In this document: in pieces, positions 15,741 through 23,582 of the stretch
Layout of the letters: every line of letters begins with the position of its first letter
Position numbering within the stretch: the first letter of the stretch is position 1
Assembly (NCBI GenBank): GCA_947584825.1
Contig: CANPWR010000009.1
Location: 1-24,902, forward strand
DNA: 24,902 nucleotides
Direction of reading: 5' to 3'
From: an uncultured Clostridia bacterium
Lineage (GTDB): Bacteria > Bacillota > Clostridia > Oscillospirales > Ruminococcaceae
Translations under genes and position numbers: made by a program
Notes under the pieces: generated by a model
Seen by the model: the letters and a program-made list of their open reading frames with translations, nothing else
What the model was told of the DNA's origin: nothing
Databases searched by the model: none

Positions 15741-15872
15741 AGGGGAAACCCTCTCTTGCAGGGCTTCCCCTCTTTTTACACCTTTCGGAACGCACTACGT
15801 AAAAAGATTTCGCCGAAGGCTCGTCGGCGACAAGGCTCCGCTTGTGACCCTCAAGACTTTTGAAAAAGGTAT
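15741..15872 (-). repeat. GC-rich structured intergenic element, probably a dispersed repeat
   Basis: The gap between argS and ogg holds a GC-rich island unlike other intergenic DNA here. On the minus strand it reads: ACAAG/CTTGT (15841-15845 with 15830-15834), TCGCCGA/TCGGCGA (15824-15830 with 15810-15816), and a 12-bp hairpin (15760-15771 with 15741-15752) with one G-U pair on this strand only. On the plus strand the last hairpin is followed by CTTTTT. Composition and structure recall multi-copy palindromic repeats of Ruminococcaceae genomes; copy number cannot be seen here. Confidence 0.5.
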
Positions 15873-15916
15873 GACCGATAACTTTTATTTTTACTCTAAA
15901 TTTTTGACGCGCTGTA

Positions 15917-17677
15917 TTACATTCTTTCAACTGCCTTGATTCCTAGAACGTCTAAGTGTTTGAGTAGCAATTTTCTCACCAATATGCAAAGAGAGATCCA
16001 AGTAGACTGCTTTTCCTTATCGGTCTCGCCCATAATGTGATTATCGTGATAAAATGTCGAGAACAATGACGCAAGACGATATGCATTATCGCAAATAACG
16101 CTCGGCGCTCTTTCTGCCAAAGCGTGCTTAAATGCCTCACCGCTAAGTATTATATTCAGTAAAAGCTCCCTCTCAATATCAGAGTAAACTCCGCTTAAAG
16201 CCAAAGGCTCTTTCTCATTAATACCAAGGTTCCTCAGTATAGAATTAATTCTGGTAACAGTATAAATCAAATACGTTCCAGTCTTGCCCTCAAAGGACAA
16301 AAATTTATCTATGTCAAAGATATAGTCTTTAGTAATATGGTTTGATAAATCACCGAACTTGACAGCGGCAATCGCAACCTTCTGTGCCGCCTCTCTTTTT
16401 TCATCATCAGATTCAAAGTTCTCGTCAGACATCTTATTATAAGCCGCTTCAATAACAGTATCAAGCAAATCGGAGAGACGCATAACTCCGCCGTCTCTCG
16501 TCTTGTATGGCTTTCCGTCCTTGCCATTCATAGTTCCTATACCTAGGTGTGCAAGCTCGGTGTTCTCAGGGATAATGCCTGCTTTCTTTGCACATCGAAA
16601 AACCTGTGTAAAATGAAGTCCCTGCCTTTTATCAACCACATACCATATTCTGTCCGGAGCGTAATCCTTTTGCCGCTGAATAATAGTAGCCAAATCAGTC
16701 GTTGCATAAATGTTGGAATTATCAGATTTCTTTATGATTACAGGAGGTACTGCAGCCTTATCAGTTTCTTCTTCTACATCGACAACCATAGCCCCGTCAC
16801 TCTCATACATTAACCCTTTTTTATTGAGAATGTCTATAAGCTCGTCAACATACTTATCAGCGTCACTCTCACCGTACCATAAATCAAAATCAACATACAG
16901 CTTTCCATAATTCTCTTTCAAATCCTTTACGGAAACACGCATTATCTCTTTCCATACAGCTATATATCCCTTATGACCGCTTTGAAGCTCTGCGGTAACA
17001 GCTCTTGCCTTCTCTTTAAAAGCCTCATCAGATTTGCTCTTTTGACTTGCAAAAGGATATATTTCATTCAGCTCGTCAACATTGATCGGGTTCACCTTGT
17101 CCTTATCAGGATCAAAGTCAGGAGAAAAACATACCCAGTCAGGATTGCGTTCAGAAAGTTCGGCAATAACAAGACCGATCTGCAGACCCCAGTCACCCAA
17201 GTGAACGTCAGAAATAACTTTGTTTCCCATAGCTCTTGCTATTCTCTTCAATGATTCTCCGATAATGGCAGAGCGAAGATGCCCGATATGAAGCGGTTTA
17301 GCTACATTTGCACCGCCGTAATCCAAAACTATAGTTTCACGTTTATCTGCTTGAGGAATACCTAAATTTATGTCGCTTGAGATTTCCTTTGCTTTATTAA
17401 GAATCGCTTCATCATTCAATGTAATGTTAATAAAACCCGGCTTTACCATTTCAACGGTTCTAAAGATTTCATTTCCGCTTATTTTTTCTACAACTTCTTC
17501 TGCAATCATAAAAGGAGCTTTCCTATACTGCTTTGCACCGGCAAAGGCTCCGTTGCACTGAAACTGACACAAATCAAGCCTGTCCGATACAGAAACCGCA
17601 CCCAGACATTTATCATAACCGCACTCTTCAAAAGCTGCACTTACTATCCTTGTCAAATCGTCAATTATATTTGTCAT
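15917..17677 (-). CDS. argS: Arginyl-tRNA synthetase
   Basis: The 586-residue class I enzyme charges tRNA-Arg with arginine. The N-terminal Add-1 domain (about 1-110) is followed by the catalytic core with NVAKPLHIGHLRSAIIGES (HIGH at 130-133), then VISDVHLGDWGLQIGLV and YVVDKRQGLHFTQVF. As in many ArgRS there is no canonical KMSKS; the matching region reads KPYKTRDGGVMRLSDLLD. The C-terminal DALR anticodon-binding domain starts near YLIYTVTRINSILRNLG and the protein ends in the usual VERM. AGGAG lies 7 nt before the ATG. Last gene of the ddl-murI-DUF1934-argS run, 69 nt after the DUF1934 gene. Confidence 0.97.
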   Translation of the reverse strand: MTNIIDDLTRIVSAAFEECGYDKCLGAVSVSDRLDLCQFQCNGAFAGAKQYRKAPFMIAEEVVEKISGNEIFRTVEMVKPGFINITLNDEAILNKAKEISSDINLGIPQADKRETIVLDYGGANVAKPLHIGHLRSAIIGESLKRIARAMGNKVISDVHLGDWGLQIGLVIAELSERNPDWVCFSPDFDPDKDKVNPINVDELNEIYPFASQKSKSDEAFKEKARAVTAELQSGHKGYIAVWKEIMRVSVKDLKENYGKLYVDFDLWYGESDADKYVDELIDILNKKGLMYESDGAMVVDVEEETDKAAVPPVIIKKSDNSNIYATTDLATIIQRQKDYAPDRIWYVVDKRQGLHFTQVFRCAKKAGIIPENTELAHLGIGTMNGKDGKPYKTRDGGVMRLSDLLDTVIEAAYNKMSDENFESDDEKREAAQKVAIAAVKFGDLSNHITKDYIFDIDKFLSFEGKTGTYLIYTVTRINSILRNLGINEKEPLALSGVYSDIERELLLNIILSGEAFKHALAERAPSVICDNAYRLASLFSTFYHDNHIMGETDKEKQSTWISLCILVRKLLLKHLDVLGIKAVERM

Positions 17678-17746
17678 TAAACTTCTCCTATCTTTTATGA
17701 AGTTGATAATTTATCTATTGGTTATTCTCCGTCAATTATCAAATGC

Positions 17747-18172
17747 CTAGCTTGGCTTTACATTTATATTTACCTCATAGTCGCTCATAAAACTGGAATT
17801 TATATCTATTACGTATTTAAAGAACAGATTTCCGCCGTTGTCATTAAGCTTTGATTCAATTTCTTTAGCAGTAACACCGATCATAAGAGCACCGTAAGGT
17901 GTTCCGTAATGACAATGATGCTTGTTTGCTTTTTCAATAATGATTTGACTCTGTGAAGTTCCTGTCCTTTCAATCTCAATCTTATTACTATTTGTTGCTT
18001 TCAACACTGTTGAAGAACCAACAAATCCTGTGGCTTCCGAATCATCATATGATATGATATAACCATTGTCAAATTTATTGTATTTTCCCTCAGTGATTAT
18101 TTCTATCTGCTCACTGTTTATTCCGTCAGACTGTTTAGTGTTTAAAGTTATCATTACATTTTTTTCATTCAT
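17747..18172 (-). CDS. DUF1934 (YwiB-like) beta-barrel protein
   Basis: A 141-residue protein of the DUF1934/YwiB family, small lipocalin-like beta-barrels of unknown ligand in Firmicutes. Typical features are the start VMITLNTKQ, GYIISYDDSEATG near 37-49, a strand pair with TVLKATNSNKIEIERTG, and the conserved GTPYGALMIGVTAKEIESKL (89-108), ending in alternating strands (NLFFKYVIDINSSFMSDYEVNINVK). The pairing of this gene directly before argS is also known from Bacillus subtilis (ywiB-argS), which supports the call. AGAGG lies about 13 nt before the ATG. Function unknown. Confidence 0.85.
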   Translation of the reverse strand: MNEKNVMITLNTKQSDGINSEQIEIITEGKYNKFDNGYIISYDDSEATGFVGSSTVLKATNSNKIEIERTGTSQSQIIIEKANKHHCHYGTPYGALMIGVTAKEIESKLNDNGGNLFFKYVIDINSSFMSDYEVNINVKPS

Positions 18173-18221
18173 TATTATAATCCAACCTCTTATAATTAAG
18201 GACCCTGCATTTATTCAATAC

Positions 18222-19031
18222 CTATTTCAGCAATGTCTTAGATATTTTTCCGTTTACATCAGAGCCTAAAATGGTTTTTACATTTTCCGTAAAAAGCTCC
18301 ACACTGTCTGTGCAATAAAGCTCCAGCTTTCCATTTTCCGTTCTGCTTGTAAGCATATCATTTTCGGACAACGTACGCATAGCGTATTCAGCGGCCTCAG
18401 CACCGGGAGAGATCAAAGCGACCTTATCTCCCAGAACATCAGAAATTATATCTTTAAGCAGCGGATAGTGCGTACACCCCATGATAAGGGTGTCCACATC
18501 TTCATCAATCATAACCTGAAGATAGTCTCTTGCTATAATTTTGGCAACTTCATTGTCCCTGTCGGTATAGCCGTTTTCAACAAGCGGAACAAACATAGGG
18601 CAAGCTTTTCCTATAAGCTTTGCATCAGGGATAATCTCACGAATAGCTTTCCCATAGCCGCCCGATTTTATTGACGCACTTGTAGCAATAACTCCGATTC
18701 TTTTGTTTTTTGTAGCGTCACACGCTGCCCTTACAGCAGGATATAAAACCCCGCTCGACAGCTCGCCGTCTTGAAAAATCGGATACGTCATCATAACTGC
18801 AGAAACAGTTCCGCAGGCAACGATTATCATTTTAACATTATGCTCACGAAAAAAAGCAACATCCTGTTTTGCATATTCAAAAACAGTCTCTTTGCTCCTT
18901 GTTCCATAAGGGATCCTAGCAGTGTCGCCTAGATATATTATGTCCTCGTGCGGCATAATTCTTTGAAGCTCAGACACGCAGGTCAATCCACCAACGCCTG
19001 AATCAAAAACTCCGATTGCATTATTATTCAT
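18222..19031 (-). CDS. murI: Glutamate racemase
   Basis: The 269-residue cofactor-free racemase makes D-glutamate for peptidoglycan. Catalytic features are GVFDSGVGGLTCVSEL with Asp10/Ser11, VACGTVSAV with Cys73, and TLIMGCTHYPLL with Cys186 and His188. The first cysteine motif is ACGTVS and not the more common ACNTAS. The start codon follows the ddl stop codon directly, so the two genes are translationally coupled; D-Glu and D-Ala-D-Ala supply is thus made together. The weak AGAGATAG ahead of the ATG fits coupling. Confidence 0.95.
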   Translation of the reverse strand: MNNNAIGVFDSGVGGLTCVSELQRIMPHEDIIYLGDTARIPYGTRSKETVFEYAKQDVAFFREHNVKMIIVACGTVSAVMMTYPIFQDGELSSGVLYPAVRAACDATKNKRIGVIATSASIKSGGYGKAIREIIPDAKLIGKACPMFVPLVENGYTDRDNEVAKIIARDYLQVMIDEDVDTLIMGCTHYPLLKDIISDVLGDKVALISPGAEAAEYAMRTLSENDMLTSRTENGKLELYCTDSVELFTENVKTILGSDVNGKISKTLLK

Positions 19032-20099
19032 CTATCTCTGTACCTCAAATGCTAAATTGATCAGTCTGTGAATTTGCTCTGAAGGCGGAAGTCCTTCATA
19101 CTCCATAAGCTGAGGATACATACTGATCGCTGTATGACCCGGAAGTGTATTGATCTCATTCAATATTATTTCTCCTTCATCGGTAAGGAAAAAATCCACC
19201 CTCGCAAGACCTGTGCAACCCATTGCAGAGTAAGCCTTGAGAGCTATCTGCCTTATCTTGAAAATATTGTCCTCACTGATTCGTGCAGGAATATATGTAC
19301 GCGATTCATCACTATGGTATTTTCCGTCGTAGTCATAGAATTCGTTAGCTGAATCAATCTCGCCGACGGTTGACGCTATAGCACCGCAGTTGCCCATAAC
19401 AGCGCACTCACATTCTATTCCCTTAATGCCCGTTTCAACAATCACCTTTTTATCGTGTGCAAAGGCTTTCTTTATACCGTTAATCAGCTCATCTTTGTTA
19501 TTCACCTTTGATATTCCGACAGAAGAACCGCAGTTGGCAGGCTTAACAAACATAGGATACTCTAAGTTGTTTTCCATTTCTTCCGCGATCTTGCCTACCT
19601 TCTCTATGTCATATCTGTTTACAGACATCCATTTAGCCGTTTTGATACCATGCTCCTGAAGAATAATGTGTGTAAGCTCCTTATCCATACAGTTTGCAGA
19701 TGAGATGCAGTCACATCCGACAAAAGGAATCTTAGACAGCATAAAAAGCCCCTGAATAGTCCCGTCCTCGCCGTTTTTACCGTGCAGAACAGGAAAAATA
19801 ACATCAACCTTAACAGGCTGAATTTGACCGTCATTCAGTATTGCAATAAATCCCTTGTGCAAAGGATCAGGCGAAAGAATACATGAAACATTATCTCCGT
19901 CCTGCTCCCACGAGCCGTCGGCAATCTTTGAAGTATCGCCTATATAAAGAAGCCAGCGTCCTTTTCTTGTTATACCTATACAAACAACATCGTATCTGTC
20001 TCTTGGTATATTATTTATTATATTTGTCGCAGACAAAAGTGAAATTTCGTGTTCATTTGACACACCACCGAATATAACAGCAACTCTTGTTTTAGCCAT
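19032..20099 (-). CDS. ddl: D-alanine--D-alanine ligase
   Basis: A 355-residue ATP-grasp ligase that joins two D-alanines for the peptidoglycan precursor. It shows the N-terminal GGVSNEHEISLLSATN, PVLHGKNGEDGTIQGL, the ATP-grasp segment FVKPANCGSSVGISKV, and EINTLPGHTAISMYPQL at the metal site. The omega-loop region reads EFYDYDGKYHSDES, with the Tyr-Lys pattern typical of D-Ala-D-Ala enzymes and not the form of vancomycin-resistance D-Ala-D-Lac ligases. The frame runs 16 codons further, but the ATG at 20099 has GGAGG 6 nt ahead and fits the family start MAKTRVAVIFGG. First gene of the leftward operon, with a strong promoter. Confidence 0.96.
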   Translation of the reverse strand: MAKTRVAVIFGGVSNEHEISLLSATNIINNIPRDRYDVVCIGITRKGRWLLYIGDTSKIADGSWEQDGDNVSCILSPDPLHKGFIAILNDGQIQPVKVDVIFPVLHGKNGEDGTIQGLFMLSKIPFVGCDCISSANCMDKELTHIILQEHGIKTAKWMSVNRYDIEKVGKIAEEMENNLEYPMFVKPANCGSSVGISKVNNKDELINGIKKAFAHDKKVIVETGIKGIECECAVMGNCGAIASTVGEIDSANEFYDYDGKYHSDESRTYIPARISEDNIFKIRQIALKAYSAMGCTGLARVDFFLTDEGEIILNEINTLPGHTAISMYPQLMEYEGLPPSEQIHRLINLAFEVQR

Positions 20100-20155
20100 T
20101 TCAATCCTCCTTGCTATCCTTATCGGCACACAGCCAAAATTGTTCAAACAATAAT

Positions 20156-20184
20156 ATTATATCACATATCAAAATCCTTTGCAA
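20156..20184 (-). promoter_or_regulatory. Sigma-A type promoter of the ddl-murI-DUF1934-argS operon
   Basis: Minus strand: TTGCAA (20179-20184), exactly 17 bp, and a perfect TATAAT (20156-20161), 57 nt upstream of the ddl start. Confidence 0.75.
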
Positions 20185-20667
20185 TAGCGAACAACAGTAA
20201 CAACACTATATAATAAAACGCTCTTACAAATTCTATTAAGTAATTATACTGATTTATATCAATGTAAACCTTAAACAATTATAATTATATATAACCAATT
20301 TTGACTTTACATCTCATTTGTAAAAATAAACTATAGATGTTACTCGATATGATATTGTTGTTCCATAACAATAAACACTATATCTTGTAGTGTTATTTAA
20401 TACTTAACCCAACATTTATGTAATTACATAAAATTTAATTAAAAGTTTACTTTTTATTATTAATGGCATTTTTGGTAAATTATCACTCATTTTATCCATA
20501 AAGAAAATTATTACATTATATGTTTTGCATAAAATAATATTACTTTTTTTATAGAAATCATACTAATTTTATATTTCATAATACTTTAATTCTGGATTTT
20601 TAATAAATAAGTTTGTTTAATAAATAAAACTAATAATATTTATTATCATATCAGAGAAAATGACCTC
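20185..20667. other. Gene-free AT-rich region with dyads
   Basis: No credible open frame is seen on either strand. It holds two abutting inverted repeats of identical shape, 20353-20373 and 20374-20394, each 7-bp arm, 7-nt centre, 7-bp arm. A perfect 18-bp palindrome follows at 20415-20432. An 11-bp direct repeat occurs at 20600-20610 and 20617-20627. These could be binding sites between the ddl and pfl promoters; there is no direct proof. Confidence 0.5.
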
Positions 20668-20696
20668 TTGATTTTTTTATGCTTTATAACTATAAT
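20668..20696 (+). promoter_or_regulatory. Sigma-A type promoter of the pfl locus
   Basis: TTGATT (20668-20673), a 17-bp spacer and a perfect TATAAT (20691-20696). It would give a leader of about 190 nt before pflB. A second, weaker candidate starts with TTGAAT near 20744. Confidence 0.6.
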
Positions 20697-20837
20697 AACT
20701 AATAGTGACGTTTAATAGGAATACTAACCACTATATATTGTGTTTGAATGAAAATATTGGCGAATAATAATTTAAGCAGGATATCATAATAATAGCATAT
20801 AAATTTGTTTTAAAAAGCGTTGAATCGTTAATAAAAA

Positions 20838-20863
20838 CAAATGCTCAACCCAAAGAGCATTTG
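20838..20863 (+). promoter_or_regulatory. Leader hairpin before pflB
   Basis: A perfect 9-bp stem (20838-20846 with 20855-20863) with an 8-nt loop, 31 nt before the pflB ATG and 14 nt before its GGGAG. No T run follows, so it is not a terminator; it may stabilise the mRNA or control translation. Confidence 0.5.
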
Positions 20864-20894
20864 ATCACATAAAAACGGGAGAAAGAAAGCACAA

Positions 20895-22976
20895 ATGAAA
20901 ACTATGAAATTTGAAGAATGGAACGGTTTCAATCACGGTATATGGCAAAAGGAAATCAACGTACGTGACTTTATACAAAAAAATTATAGTCCATACGACG
21001 GCGATGATAAATTTCTTGCCGGACCTACGCAAGCTACTAAAGACCTATGGGAACAGGTTATGGATCTGTCAAAAAAGGAACGTGAAGCAGGCGGAGTTCT
21101 GGATATGGATACGAGAATAATATCAACCATTACCTCTCACGGACCGGGTTATCTTAACAAGGAAAAGGAAACCATAGTAGGCTTTCAGACTGACAAGCCG
21201 TTTAAAAGAGCACTCCAGCCTAACGGCGGAATCCGTATGGCAATGAAAGCTTGCTCAGAGAACGGATACGAGGTAGATCCTGAAATTTGCAAGTTTTATA
21301 CTGTTCACAGAAAGACCCATAACCAAGGAGTGTTTGACGCATATACTCCTGAGATGAGAGCGTGCCGTTCCAGCCATATCATAACGGGACTTCCTGACGC
21401 TTACGGCAGGGGTAGAATTATAGGAGACTACCGAAGGGTTGCCCTTTACGGAGTGGACAAGCTTATTGAGGACAAACAGCACCAAAAGGATTCGACAAGA
21501 ATAACAATGTACTCTGACGTTATCCGCGAACGTGAAGAGCTTTCTGAACAAATAAGAGCGTTAGGCGAGCTTATCGAACTCGGTAAAATTTACGGCTTTG
21601 ACATATCAAAACCTGCTAAAAACGTACAGGAGGCTATCCAGTGGACGTACTTTGCGTACTTAGCAGCCGTTAAAGAGCAAAACGGAGCCGCTATGTCTCT
21701 GGGAAGAACCTCAACATTCCTTGATGTTTACGCCGAGCGCGACCTTAAAAACGGTACTTTTACAGAGGAGCAAATTCAGGAATTTGTCGACCACTTTATA
21801 ATGAAGCTCAGGCTTGTAAAGTTTGCAAGAACTCCCGAATACAACGAGCTGTTCTCAGGCGATCCCACTTGGGTCACAGAATCAATAGGAGGTATCGGAG
21901 TCGACGGACGCCATATGGTAACTAAGATGTCATTTAGGTATCTTCACACACTTGAAAATCTCGGTACTGCTCCTGAACCTAACCTTACAATCCTGTGGTC
22001 GGTAAATCTTCCTGACAACTTCAAAAGATTCTGTGCTAAAACTTCAATCGAATCCTCTTCGATCCAATATGAAAACGACGACCTGATGAGGGTTACTCAC
22101 GGAGACGATTATGCGATTGCCTGCTGTGTATCATCTATGAGAATAGGAAAGGAAATGCAGTTCTTCGGAGCAAGAGCAAATCTTGCAAAATGCTTGCTAT
22201 ACGCTATTAACGGCGGTGTAGATGAAATCTCAATGAAGCAGATAGGACCAAAATACAGACCTATTACCTCCGAATACCTCGACTATAAAGAGGTTATGGA
22301 TAAATTTAAGGATATGATGAAGTGGCTGGCTTCGGTTTATGTAAATGCTCTGAATATCATTCACTATATGCACGATAAATATTGCTATGAGCGGATTCAA
22401 ATGGCTCTTCACGATAAGAAAGTAACAAGATGGTTTGCAACAGGAATCGCAGGTCTTTCGGTTGTTGCAGATTCACTTTCGGCAATAAAATATGCAAAGG
22501 TAAAGCCGATAAGAAACGAAAAAGGCATAGCTATAGATTATGAAATTGAAGGAGATTTTCCTAAATACGGCAATGATGACGACAGAGTAGATGAAATTGC
22601 TAGTAACATAGTTCACATTTTTATGAACTACATTAAAGGAAACCATACCTATAGAGGCGGAATACCTACAACTTCCATTCTCACTATTACATCAAATGTT
22701 GTTTACGGACAAAACACAGGCTCTACTCCTGACGGACGTAAGGGAGGAGAAACATTCGCACCAGGTGCAAATCCTATGCACACTCGTGACAGCAACGGTG
22801 CAGTTGCTTCATTGAAATCTGTTTCAAAGCTTCCGTTCAGAGATGCTCAAGACGGTATTTCCAATACATTCTCGATAATCCCCGAATCGCTCGGAAAGGA
22901 TAATAAAATTTTTGTGGGCGATATAGACGTTGACATTGAGCTTTCTGAAACCGACAGCTTTAACAATGAGTATTAA
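20895..22976 (+). CDS. pflB: Pyruvate formate-lyase catalytic core without the C-terminal glycyl-radical domain
   Basis: The 693-residue protein is the core of formate C-acetyltransferase, which splits pyruvate with CoA into acetyl-CoA and formate. It starts FEEWNGFNHGIWQKEINVRDFIQ and keeps the PFL landmarks: VDPEICKFYTVHRKTHNQGVFDAYT, ESSSIQYENDDLM, IACCVSSM with the catalytic Cys410-Cys411, and GSTPDGRKGGETFAPGANPMH. It then reads AVASLKSVSKLPFRDAQDG and FSIIPESLGKDNKI, but where Escherichia coli PFL (760 residues) enters its last domain this protein has a 26-residue acidic tail and stops. The RVSGYA radical loop is absent. That domain is encoded separately at 23289-23540. GGGAG lies 13 nt before the ATG. 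The product should need the separate glycyl-radical protein, and PflA, to be active. Confidence 0.95.
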   Translation: MKTMKFEEWNGFNHGIWQKEINVRDFIQKNYSPYDGDDKFLAGPTQATKDLWEQVMDLSKKEREAGGVLDMDTRIISTITSHGPGYLNKEKETIVGFQTDKPFKRALQPNGGIRMAMKACSENGYEVDPEICKFYTVHRKTHNQGVFDAYTPEMRACRSSHIITGLPDAYGRGRIIGDYRRVALYGVDKLIEDKQHQKDSTRITMYSDVIREREELSEQIRALGELIELGKIYGFDISKPAKNVQEAIQWTYFAYLAAVKEQNGAAMSLGRTSTFLDVYAERDLKNGTFTEEQIQEFVDHFIMKLRLVKFARTPEYNELFSGDPTWVTESIGGIGVDGRHMVTKMSFRYLHTLENLGTAPEPNLTILWSVNLPDNFKRFCAKTSIESSSIQYENDDLMRVTHGDDYAIACCVSSMRIGKEMQFFGARANLAKCLLYAINGGVDEISMKQIGPKYRPITSEYLDYKEVMDKFKDMMKWLASVYVNALNIIHYMHDKYCYERIQMALHDKKVTRWFATGIAGLSVVADSLSAIKYAKVKPIRNEKGIAIDYEIEGDFPKYGNDDDRVDEIASNIVHIFMNYIKGNHTYRGGIPTTSILTITSNVVYGQNTGSTPDGRKGGETFAPGANPMHTRDSNGAVASLKSVSKLPFRDAQDGISNTFSIIPESLGKDNKIFVGDIDVDIELSETDSFNNEY

Positions 22977-22994
22977 AAATATGGGGGAATATTT

Positions 22995-23228
22995 ATGCAA
23001 ACATCAGATGAAAGAATAGACGATATTGTTAATATGCTTGACGATTTTATGTCCAGAAAGGGCGGGCATATGAACATCAAGGTAAATAATAACGGCGGAG
23101 TTAAATATAAAGATAAACAAAAAAAGGTTAAAACATCAAAATCCTTAGACTGCATTGAGGGGAACACTGCCTGCAGCTCGCCTACCCTATTTGAAGGTTT
23201 AGATGACGGTGACGAACTGCTTCAATAA
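22995..23228 (+). CDS. Radical-less partial paralogue of the PFL glycyl-radical domain
   Basis: A 77-residue protein, 18 nt after the pfl core gene, with GGGGGA 6 nt before its ATG. Residues 5-30 (DERIDDIVNMLDDF, then GGHMNIKV) align without gaps to residues 8-33 of the glycyl-radical protein encoded next (KEQIDNLVSILDGY, then GHHLNINV). After that the similarity ends: there is no RVSGYA glycine loop. Instead a Lys-rich linker, two cysteines (Cys53, Cys60) and an acidic tail (FEGLDDGDELLQ) follow. It is either the remnant of a duplicated domain or a working accessory part that could fill or compete for the same docking site on the core. The intact ribosome binding site argues against simple decay. 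Function unknown. Confidence 0.75.
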   Translation: MQTSDERIDDIVNMLDDFMSRKGGHMNIKVNNNGGVKYKDKQKKVKTSKSLDCIEGNTACSSPTLFEGLDDGDELLQ

Positions 23229-23288
23229 TAAAATACAACCTTACCCTTTAGAAAACTTAGGTTATAGTAAAATACAGGAGGAATAAAT

Positions 23289-23540
23289 ATGTCAAAAGTA
23301 AAGGCAAACAAAGAGCAAATAGACAATTTGGTTTCAATTTTAGACGGCTACGCAGAGGAAGGCGGACATCACTTAAATATAAACGTATTATCCCGTGAAA
23401 CTCTTATAGACGCACAAAAACACCCTGAGAAATATCCTCAGCTTACTGTTCGTGTATCCGGCTATGCAGTAAACTTTGTTAAACTAACAAAGGCACAGCA
23501 GGACGAGGTTATATCTAGAACATTCCACGATAAGCTATAA
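23289..23540 (+). CDS. Stand-alone glycyl-radical domain of pyruvate formate-lyase (GrcA-like)
   Basis: An 83-residue protein equal to the C-terminal domain of PFL. NLVSILDGYAEEGGHHLNIN, VLSRETLIDAQKHPEKYPQL and TVRVSGYAVNFVKLTKAQQD follow the Escherichia coli PFL end segment almost step by step, including the C-terminal VISRTFHDKL. Gly58 in RVSGYA is the predicted radical site. AGGAGG lies 7 nt before the ATG, so translation is independent and strong. In E. coli a similar domain exists as GrcA/YfiD, a spare part that repairs oxygen-damaged PFL; here it seems to be the only glycyl-radical domain of the locus and would be an essential subunit. It lies between the partial paralogue (60-nt gap) and pflA (42-nt gap). 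Confidence 0.92.
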   Translation: MSKVKANKEQIDNLVSILDGYAEEGGHHLNINVLSRETLIDAQKHPEKYPQLTVRVSGYAVNFVKLTKAQQDEVISRTFHDKL

Positions 23541-23582
23541 ACGATTGCTTATTCAATCCCTTTTATAAGGAGCGGAATACAA

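Noticed and set aside
15730..15930. 66-codon frame between argS and ogg
   Set aside because: It overlaps the end of argS and runs through the hairpin-rich repeat; its content follows from the repeat and no ribosome binding site is seen.
20353..20373. A canonical Rex operator
   Set aside because: The centre is 7 nt, while the Rex consensus TTGTTAA-N4-TTAACAA gives 8 nt between the TTGTT and AACAA halves; kept only as a resemblance.
22977..23288. The split PFL as a simple sequencing frameshift
   Set aside because: The parts are separated by an extra gene and a non-coding gap, and both small genes have their own Shine-Dalgarno and start codons; one indel cannot fuse them.
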